From: Bacteroidota bacterium
GTDB taxonomy: Bacteria > Bacteroidota > Bacteroidia > Cytophagales > Cyclobacteriaceae
Assembly (NCBI GenBank): GCA_023417955.1
Contig: JAEZDW010000369.1
Coordinates: 1-5,147 of the forward strand
DNA: 5,147 bases
Direction: 5' to 3'
The position numbers and the translations under genes are program-made. The notes below the pieces were generated by a model that was given only the letters and a program-made list of their open reading frames with translations, was not told where the DNA came from and ran no database searches. Below are positions 1 through 5,147 of the stretch, one piece after another. Position 1 is the first letter of the stretch; each line of letters opens with the position of its first letter.

Positions 1-134
1 CGCAAACAACAACCCGCCACAAAAACCCCCGTAACCTACAGGTATCCGAAGGAATCAATAACTACATTCACCCAAAGACAAAGGAGCTAATTCTTAAAGT
101 GACGCACAACCTTGCGCTGAACGGGACCTACTGA
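1..134 (+). CDS. Possible 3' end of a plus-strand gene (partial, unrecognised)
   Basis: Reading from base 3, one plus-strand frame stays open for 43 codons to a TGA at 132-134. The other two plus frames close at about 32 and 88. The translated tail includes the stretch INNYIHPKTKELILKVTHNL, which has the mixed polar and hydrophobic composition of an ordinary protein. No family is recognised and no start codon is needed because the frame is open at the window edge. If real, the gene converges on the large minus-strand gene that ends at 272, leaving about 137 bases between the two stops with a hairpin in that gap. An open stretch of this length can occur by chance, so the call is tentative. Sequence to the left of the window would decide it. 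Confidence 0.35.
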   Translation, partial: QTTTRHKNPRNLQVSEGINNYIHPKTKELILKVTHNLALNGTY

Positions 135-215
135 ATTCATGTTACCACATCTTTATTCAAGCATTGCAGTTCCATCTTCCCGGGAGATCATACGAACGCA
201 GGCGATTCAGCATAC

Positions 216-244
216 AAGAAAAGAAGGAGCCATTCGACTCCTTC
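216..244 (-). terminator. Rho-independent terminator after the ELWxxDGT protein gene
   Basis: Read on the minus strand, GAAGGAG (244-238) pairs with CTCCTTC (229-223). The stem can be extended inward by a T-G wobble and a C-G pair, giving about nine pairs around a GAAT loop. It is followed directly by the U-rich tract TTTTCTT (222-216). It starts 27 bases beyond the TGA of the 961-residue protein gene, as expected for an intrinsic terminator. On the plus strand the same stem is followed by AT-rich DNA without a T run, so it may also weakly stop a converging transcript. Confidence 0.8.
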
Positions 245-271
245 AATATTATTCAAATTCAGTGACACATT

Positions 272-3157
272 TCATTGCTTAACAAGCCGGCGTGTTTCGC
301 TTTTTCCTTCCGAAGAAATCCTGATGAAATACAAACCGCGGCCGAGGTTCTCACCCAGCATATGTTTCTGGTCAGCACGCAACCCTTCATAGCGGGCTTT
401 GACCTGGCCGTCGAATGAATAAATCACTACGTCAAAGCTATCACTTTGATCTTTGTCAACGCTTAATTGAAATTCACTCGTAAACGGATTCGGATACGCA
501 ACGAAGGTTCCTTTAGCAGCATCCGGTTCGTCATTGGAATTGAAATTTTCGCTCGCCCGGAGCATACCTGCAAGCTCTTCGCAATCGCTTGTTGGTGCTG
601 CTGATGCGTCCATGCTGAATAATTCTATTCCAACAGGAGGCGCGTAAGCGGCGAAGAGAAGCTTATTTTCGAGTATGGTCAGATTTCTCGGGTAGGTAAC
701 ATCGTAAGGCCCCCACTTCGGAATGTAGAATGTTCCACACTCCGTTCCGTCCGTTCGAACAAGATAAGTTTCAGTTCCGAAATAAAGGATATCATTAAAC
801 ACCTTTCCATCAATCGGAACCAGACTGGTCTCTCCGACAGATGCTATATGCATGGTCCCGGCGTCCGTCCCGTCAGTTACCCAAAGCAGGGATTCCAAAA
901 AATTATCTGAAGGGCTGATAAGGAAATATGTTTTACCCTGATATTCCGGAAGCAAGGTAAGGTTAGACACCGATGCAAATGTCTTGATTAGTCTCGTGCC
1001 TGCAGTTGTTCCGTCAGTCTGGTATAGTGACTTATTGTTCCCCGTGTGATTAACCACAAAGTAAAGATGGCCCGTACTTTCTGTGAGCGAAGAAATGGTA
1101 AGAACCGGTTCTGTCGGAAAATCTTTTACGACAACGGTTCCTGTATTCGTCCCGTCACTTCGATACAATGCCTGTTTGCCTCCGGGCGTATCGGCAACAA
1201 AAAACAGTTGATCATCCAGTACCGTGAGATGTCGTGGATGGCTTCCTATCGCACCGGGAATTATGTCTTTGACCAGCGCAGTGCCGGCTTCTGTTCCGTC
1301 GGTTTTCCAAAGTTCTTCACCTTCAGAAGTAGTCGCACTGAAGAAAACTGTTCCATTCAGCACCGTGAATTCCCTGGGCATACTACTGCCGACCGGATTG
1401 ATGTCTTTAACCATCACGGTACCCTCCAGCGTTCCGTCAGACTTCCATAGTTCTTCGCCAAAATCAGTTCCACTGGGAAAATAAGCAACATTGCCTGCGA
1501 CAGCCCCGGTGATATAAACGGGAACATCGCTCACCTTCTCCGTTCCGGCACTCGTTCCATCCGACTTCCATAATTTAAAATCTTTTTCGAAGAACATGAG
1601 ATCGTCCCCTGCAACAAGTCCGGTGACAAAACCACTGACTATCTCTTCAGTACCGGATTCTGTTCCGTCGGTTACCCATAACCCATTAAATGCCGAAACT
1701 GTATTGGTTGTGAAATAAACCTTATGGTTGAAGTTGACAAAGTTTTCCGGGCTTGCGCCTTCGGTGTAGGTTACTATATTCACAAAAGGCTTTGTACCTT
1801 CGTCCGTGCCGTCACTCCTCCAGATGACATTGTCACCGGATGCTTCAGGCGCGATGAAGAACAAAGCCGACGTTCCCGAAATTTCATAGGTAATGTAGTC
1901 CGGGAACGGGCCGAATTTCTTCACATTAGTTACAGCGCCACCGTCAAGCTTAGTGAGAAACAGATCCGATGAAAACGTCCCGTCTTGCCGAAGGCCGGTA
2001 TTCCACTTGGCGATAAAATACAGCGCATCACCGAACTCGAACATTTCAATTGGTGTGTAGCTATCACCAACCCGATCTCGTATGACTATCGTCCCTTCAG
2101 CCGTGCCATCGCTCGCATAAAGCTCTCCCCCCTGAATAAAATACAGAAAACCGCTGTTACCGGCCACCGCCTCAAACCATCGGATCCCACTATAAACTCC
2201 GGGGTTCAAATCTTTGATAAGGATTGTACCCCCTTCCGTTCCATCGGTAGTCCAGACTTCCATACCATGAACTTTGTCATTGGCGACAAAGTAAAGCTTG
2301 CTATCCGCATCAATAAGCCACTTTGGAAAACTTCCGGATGGTCCGGGACTGACGTCTTTTACCAAAGTAGTTCCTGCTGCCGTTCCATCCGACTTCCATA
2401 ATTCTTCACCTGCTGCTTCAGTTCTCGCGGCGAAGTAGATGTAGCCACCGGAGGCCGTGATGTGCTGCGGGGCGCTGCTGCTTTTTCCGGGATGAATATC
2501 AATAACAAGCTCCGTGCCTTCACTAGTACCATCGGAACGCCACAATTCGTACCCATGCTTCGCGTCATTAGCGGCAAAGTAAACATGGTCGCCCAACGCC
2601 GTGAGAAACGAAGCATTGCTATGCCCGACGCCCTTCATGATATCTTTCACCATAACAGTTCCCGAAGGAGTTCCATCCGTTCGCCAGACTTCTTTTCCAT
2701 TGGTGGGAGTTGTTGCCACGAAAAAAATCATCCCGTTACACAACGTAAGTTGTTCAGGATCCGATCCCGGATTTCCGGGAGAAATATCGCGTAAAACCAC
2801 AGTTCCTTCCGACGTGCCGTCACTCGTCCATAATTCGGCACCTGTGACTCCATCAGAGGCAACAAAGACAAGTCTGTCACCTATGTTCATCAACGCCTTC
2901 GCAAAACCAAAAGTCCTGAGATTCGTGGTATTTCCTTCGAAGTCACTTATCCACAACGCGTCTTCGGCAACGAAATAGACGACGTCGCCAACTTCATGAA
3001 CATGCGAAAACTGCTCGTACAAAGGCGTTGGCGTAAGCAACACATCCTTGACGAGTTCGATTTGGGCATTGAGCTGAATAGCAACGAGGCACATCAGGAG
3101 CAATAACGTCCTGATTTTGGCCGACGCACCGCCAGCCTGAGGGTACTTTTTTTTCAT
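272..3157 (-). CDS. Secreted ELWxxDGT repeat protein with T9SS type A sorting domain
   Basis: The 961-residue product has a lysine-rich start (MKKKYPQ) and a hydrophobic core around residues 17-29, with likely signal peptidase cleavage after LNA at residue 31. Eighteen successive units follow from about residue 67 to 856, with the consensus ELWxSDGTxxGTxLVKDI and then a loop often containing PGxxxSxP. Fifteen units keep DGTxxGT intact. A polar linker (about 857-884) leads to a C-terminal domain (about 885-961) with YPNPF at 888-892 and a closing GLYFIRI strand, matching the T9SS type A sorting family. By analogy with that family, the protein is exported by Sec, crosses the outer membrane by T9SS, and is released or surface-anchored after the domain is cut. 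The repeats look like four-strand beta-propeller blades (inference), suggesting binding or adhesion. No catalytic domain is visible, so the molecular role is unknown. An in-frame TTG six bases upstream is possible, but the ATG at 3157 gives the normal signal-peptide start. No Shine-Dalgarno is seen, as is common in Bacteroidota. The gene appears monocistronic. Confidence 0.92.
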   Translation of the reverse strand: MKKKYPQAGGASAKIRTLLLLMCLVAIQLNAQIELVKDVLLTPTPLYEQFSHVHEVGDVVYFVAEDALWISDFEGNTTNLRTFGFAKALMNIGDRLVFVASDGVTGAELWTSDGTSEGTVVLRDISPGNPGSDPEQLTLCNGMIFFVATTPTNGKEVWRTDGTPSGTVMVKDIMKGVGHSNASFLTALGDHVYFAANDAKHGYELWRSDGTSEGTELVIDIHPGKSSSAPQHITASGGYIYFAARTEAAGEELWKSDGTAAGTTLVKDVSPGPSGSFPKWLIDADSKLYFVANDKVHGMEVWTTDGTEGGTILIKDLNPGVYSGIRWFEAVAGNSGFLYFIQGGELYASDGTAEGTIVIRDRVGDSYTPIEMFEFGDALYFIAKWNTGLRQDGTFSSDLFLTKLDGGAVTNVKKFGPFPDYITYEISGTSALFFIAPEASGDNVIWRSDGTDEGTKPFVNIVTYTEGASPENFVNFNHKVYFTTNTVSAFNGLWVTDGTESGTEEIVSGFVTGLVAGDDLMFFEKDFKLWKSDGTSAGTEKVSDVPVYITGAVAGNVAYFPSGTDFGEELWKSDGTLEGTVMVKDINPVGSSMPREFTVLNGTVFFSATTSEGEELWKTDGTEAGTALVKDIIPGAIGSHPRHLTVLDDQLFFVADTPGGKQALYRSDGTNTGTVVVKDFPTEPVLTISSLTESTGHLYFVVNHTGNNKSLYQTDGTTAGTRLIKTFASVSNLTLLPEYQGKTYFLISPSDNFLESLLWVTDGTDAGTMHIASVGETSLVPIDGKVFNDILYFGTETYLVRTDGTECGTFYIPKWGPYDVTYPRNLTILENKLLFAAYAPPVGIELFSMDASAAPTSDCEELAGMLRASENFNSNDEPDAAKGTFVAYPNPFTSEFQLSVDKDQSDSFDVVIYSFDGQVKARYEGLRADQKHMLGENLGRGLYFIRISSEGKSETRRLVKQ
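590..2959 (-). repeat. 18-unit coding tandem array (ELWxxDGT units)
   Basis: Aligning units on the residue equivalent to the E of ELW gives starts at residues 67, 108, 156, 204, 252, 300, 345, 398, 444, 492, 528, 569, 615, 663, 710, 757, 798 and 845. The usual spacing is 46-48 residues (about 140 bases). Units 1, 7 and 18 are degenerate: LWISDFEGNT, LFLTKLDGGAVT and ELFSMDAS. The other fifteen retain DGTxxGT. Unit sequences and codons differ considerably from copy to copy, so this is an old, diverged protein repeat. It is not a recent DNA duplication. Confidence 0.9.
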
Positions 3158-3402
3158 AAACAAAAGATTAAAAACAGACAGTAGAGCAGTGATTCTTCAG
3201 ACAACCACGAGAGGGTACCAGGGACAACCTGCCAGACAACGATCAATCCCGCCGACAACATCACCGCGACAAGATGCGCGCGTTAACTGCAGTCATGTGA
3301 AATTATGCAATAATAAAATTCACCCCAAAGAGAAAGTGGTATTTTCTGTCAGTTGATGTTTCAACGATCAATCAATAAAAAAAAAAGAAAGTAAATGTGT
3401 TA
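3158..3402. other. Intergenic region between fabF and the ELWxxDGT gene
   Basis: These 245 bases hold no supported gene. Visible content is a run of ten A (3377-3386) just past the fabF stop and a small inverted repeat GTTGA-TGTT-TCAAC at 3352-3365. There is also an exact 12-base direct repeat CAACGATCAATC at 3237-3248 and 3362-3373, and four copies of GACAAC at 3200, 3223, 3235 and 3254. The minus-strand promoter of the ELWxxDGT gene should lie here. No convincing intrinsic terminator for fabF is present: the ten-T tract on its coding strand is not preceded by a GC-rich stem, and the small hairpin has no U tract after it. Confidence 0.7.
3298..3329 (-). promoter_or_regulatory. Weak candidate Bacteroidota-type promoter for the ELWxxDGT gene
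   Basis: On the minus strand TTTG (3329-3326) is followed after 20 bases by TAATTTCA (3305-3298). The known primary-sigma promoter pattern of Bacteroidota is TTTG near -33 and TAnnTTTG near -7, so spacing fits but the -7 box matches only partly. Transcription starting about here would give a 5' leader of roughly 130 bases containing the four GTTGTC (GACAAC) words. The match is imperfect and the leader is long, so this is only a candidate. Confidence 0.2.
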
Positions 3403-4650
3403 CTACATCTTTTTGAATACTGCAGTTGCATTGTGTCCGCCGAAACCAAACGTATTGCTCATAGCTACATTGATTTCGCGTTCGAGTTTCGTTTGAAGAA
3501 TGATGTTTAGTCCTTCGGGTATTGCAGGATCAACTTGTTTGGTGTTGATCGTAGGTGGTACTACACCTTCATGGATTGCTTTAACAGAAATGATGCCTTC
3601 AATAGCACCGGCACCTCCCAACAAGTGTCCCGTTGCCGACTTGGTTGCACTGATGAGTAACTTTGACACGTGGTCTCCAAACAGAGATTTCACGGCTTTC
3701 ATTTCACTCTCATCTCCTACCGGCGTGGATGTGGCATGCGGATTCAGGTAATCAACATCTTCGAGAGAAAGCCCTGCATCTTCCAAAGCCCATTTCATTC
3801 CGAGCTTTGCGCCTGCCCCCTCGGGATGGGTAGCTGTAAGGTGGTATGCATCTGCAGACATTCCACCACCTGCAACCTCAGCATAGATGCGTGCTCCGCG
3901 TTTCATCGCGTGGTCGTAGTCCTCAAGTATAAGCGTACCGGATCCTTCACCCATAACAAATCCATCGCGCCCGGTATCGAAGGGACGCGATGCCGTTGAG
4001 GGATCATCATTCCTGGTAGACAACGCCTTTAAGGCATTGAACCCACCGATGCCTGCCTCGTTAATAGCAGCTTCAGAGCCGCCCGTAACAATAATATCGG
4101 CCTTGCCCCAACGGATGTAATTCATTGCATCGATAAGTGCTGTTGTTGAAGTTGCGCATGCGGATACCGTTGTGAAGTTTGGCCCCATAAATCCATATTT
4201 GATCGATATCCATCCTGAGGCAATATCAACGATCACCTTAGGGATAAAGAACGGATTGATACGCGGCGTCCCGTCACCAAGAGCGAATGCCATTATTTCC
4301 TGTTGGAAAGTCTGGAATCCGCCGTTACCAGATCCCCAGATTACACCAACGCGTGTCTTATCGATGGTGTCCAGATTAAGACCGGAATCTTTTAACGCTT
4401 CGGCGGTAGACACAAGAGCGTATTGGGTAAACGGGTCGATCTTCCTTACTTCTTGTTTTTCGAAATAGTTGAGTGGATCATAGCCCTTGATCTCACACGC
4501 AAACTTTGTTTTGAATTTGGTCGCATCAAATCGTGTGATCGGTGCGGCACCACTTTTCCCTTCAATGAGGTTGTTCCAGAATTCATCGACTGTATTACCA
4601 AGTGGCGTTATCGCACCGAGTCCCGTTACTACGACTTTGCGTGGTTTCAT
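3403..4650 (-). CDS. fabF: Beta-ketoacyl-ACP synthase II (FabF)
   Basis: The complete 415-residue protein matches the usual FabF length. It is a cytoplasmic condensing enzyme that joins malonyl-ACP to an acyl-ACP with loss of CO2, extending fatty acyl chains by two carbons. The start MKPRKVVVTGLGAITPLG is the family N-terminus. The nucleophile Cys165 lies in VSACATS, and the malonyl-binding histidines are His305 (NPHATSTP) and His342 (SATGHLLG), with Lys337 in TKSATGH. The gate loop is SNTFGFGGHNA (398-408). One oddity is Pro304 before the first active-site histidine, where Ala or Val is more usual. The gene starts inside the last codons of the upstream TetR gene (ATGA overlap) and has no Shine-Dalgarno, so translation is probably coupled. 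No acpP or rnc gene is adjacent, unlike the common housekeeping arrangement, so this may be a second, regulated FabF paralogue (inference). Chain-length preference cannot be read from sequence. Confidence 0.93.
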   Translation of the reverse strand: MKPRKVVVTGLGAITPLGNTVDEFWNNLIEGKSGAAPITRFDATKFKTKFACEIKGYDPLNYFEKQEVRKIDPFTQYALVSTAEALKDSGLNLDTIDKTRVGVIWGSGNGGFQTFQQEIMAFALGDGTPRINPFFIPKVIVDIASGWISIKYGFMGPNFTTVSACATSTTALIDAMNYIRWGKADIIVTGGSEAAINEAGIGGFNALKALSTRNDDPSTASRPFDTGRDGFVMGEGSGTLILEDYDHAMKRGARIYAEVAGGGMSADAYHLTATHPEGAGAKLGMKWALEDAGLSLEDVDYLNPHATSTPVGDESEMKAVKSLFGDHVSKLLISATKSATGHLLGGAGAIEGIISVKAIHEGVVPPTINTKQVDPAIPEGLNIILQTKLEREINVAMSNTFGFGGHNATAVFKKM

Positions 4651-5147
4651 GTGATTGATATTTGATCAAGTGTATTTTTACAATTTTTGATTACGATCTT
4701 CATGGCTCGATCAGAGCCCGATACCCGGCTTACCATGATTGCACCTTCGACCGATGTGAAGAACAGCATAGCCAGTTCGCCGCTGTTGACGGTGGTATCA
4801 AATTCACCGGACTTCTTCCCTTCGTCCAGAAGCCGGGCTATAAAAGCTACAACGTTTTTAATTTCATTAGCTACGTGATCGCGCAAGGACTGATGATGAT
4901 CATCCGCCTCAACGGCATTATTAAGTAAAGGGCACCCGCCAGGAATGGGCGAATTGAATACGTAGGTCGCATAAAACCGGAGTACGGCCAGCAGTCGTGC
5001 TTTCGCAGACGTCTTTCCCTGGATCATTCCCGCCATGGCTTTCTTTGTTTTATTCATGGCAAATTGAAAGGCCGCGAGAGCTATTTCCTCCTTGTCAGCG
5101 AAATTTCCGTAGAGAGAACCCTTTGTAAGACCGGTCGCTTCCTCGAT
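4647..5147 (-). CDS. TetR/AcrR-family transcriptional regulator (5' end outside window)
   Basis: The frame is open to the right edge, giving 166 visible residues; an internal Met at 5057 is not the true start. Visible residues 1-27 form the second half of a TetR DNA-binding domain, with the recognition helix and following segment in EATGLTKGSLYGNFADKEEI, close to the family pattern SKGxLYxxFxxKEEL. About 25-35 N-terminal residues are missing. The rest is the helical ligand-binding and dimerisation domain, with GGCPLLNNAVEADD at visible residues 70-83, a motif found in one group of TetR C-terminal domains, and LAMLFFTSVEGA near the end. Its TGA overlaps the fabF ATG by four bases, so the two genes are co-transcribed. 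Most TetR proteins in such operons repress their own operon until a small molecule binds. An acyl-CoA or another lipid-related ligand is plausible given the partner gene, but this is inference. The operator and promoter lie beyond the window. Confidence 0.9.
   Translation of the reverse strand: MEEATGLTKGSLYGNFADKEEIALAAFQFAMNKTKKAMAGMIQGKTSAKARLLAVLRFYATYVFNSPIPGGCPLLNNAVEADDHHQSLRDHVANEIKNVVAFIARLLDEGKKSGEFDTTVNSGELAMLFFTSVEGAIMVSRVSGSDRAMKIVIKNCKNTLDQISIT

Noticed and set aside
139..282. Small plus-strand ORF of 47 codons starting at the ATG at 139
   Set aside because: It runs through the terminator hairpin and into the end of the well-supported minus-strand gene. It has no ribosome binding site and no recognisable protein features.
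590..2959. CRISPR array or DNA satellite as the source of the periodic signal
   Set aside because: The period is in the protein. Copies differ at many bases, unit lengths vary from 36 to 53 codons, and the frame is continuous from signal peptide to sorting domain.
1046..2978. Several plus-strand open frames and one minus-strand open frame (2359-2616) inside the ELWxxDGT gene
   Set aside because: They lie entirely within a gene with strong protein-level evidence. Their recurring SVPSDxHSSSP-like and RSIRLP-like pieces are antisense translations of the DGTxxGT repeats.
3155..3163. TTG at 3163 as the start of the secreted protein
   Set aside because: The ATG six bases downstream gives a typical signal peptide, and the TTG adds only two residues (MF) with no ribosome binding site to favour it.
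3268..3283. GC-rich mini hairpin (CGCG-ACAAGATG-CGCG) in the intergenic region
   Set aside because: The stem is only four pairs, with no U tract and no link to a known regulatory element.
3377..3416. Intrinsic terminator for fabF built on the ten-T tract
   Set aside because: The only stem available is AAAAAGA with TCTTTTT, which is weak, has a loop of about 19 bases and uses up the T tract itself. It does not qualify as a standard terminator.
3500..4928. Plus-strand open frames opposite fabF and the TetR gene
   Set aside because: They are antisense to two genes with clear family motifs, and none shows a recognisable domain or start signal.

Overview
The window looks like chromosomal DNA from a Bacteroidota bacterium, probably a free-living member of the Cytophagales or a related lineage. 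The main reason is the large secreted protein. It has a classical signal peptide and ends in a C-terminal domain of the type IX secretion (T9SS) type A sorting family, a system essentially confined to Bacteroidota. Gene starts without Shine-Dalgarno sequences fit the same phylum. Genus is not resolvable from the sequence alone.

Layout from left to right. Positions 1-134 hold the possible 3' end of a plus-strand gene entering from outside the window (weak call). A rho-independent terminator at 216-244 serves the minus-strand gene that follows. Positions 272-3157 (minus) encode a 961-residue exported protein. It consists of a signal peptide, 18 consecutive ELWxxDGT-type units of about 46 residues, a short linker and a T9SS sorting domain. 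Positions 3158-3402 are an intergenic stretch carrying only the upstream region of that gene, with several short repeated words. Positions 3403-4650 (minus) encode a complete beta-ketoacyl-ACP synthase II (FabF) with an intact Cys-His-His triad. It overlaps by four bases (ATGA) the 3' end of a TetR-family regulator gene (4647-5147, minus), which runs off the right edge.

The TetR gene and fabF almost certainly form one transcription unit read right to left, with likely translational coupling. No acyl carrier protein gene is adjacent. The regulator probably controls its own operon, making this a regulated and perhaps secondary condensing enzyme of fatty-acid or related acyl-chain synthesis. The ELWxxDGT protein appears to be an independent monocistronic surface or secreted protein with its own terminator.

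No CRISPR array, RNA gene, insertion sequence or phage element was seen. No convincing previously undescribed system is visible. The points most worth a second look are the TetR-fabF coupling, the repeat architecture of the secreted protein and the short repeated words in the intergenic region.
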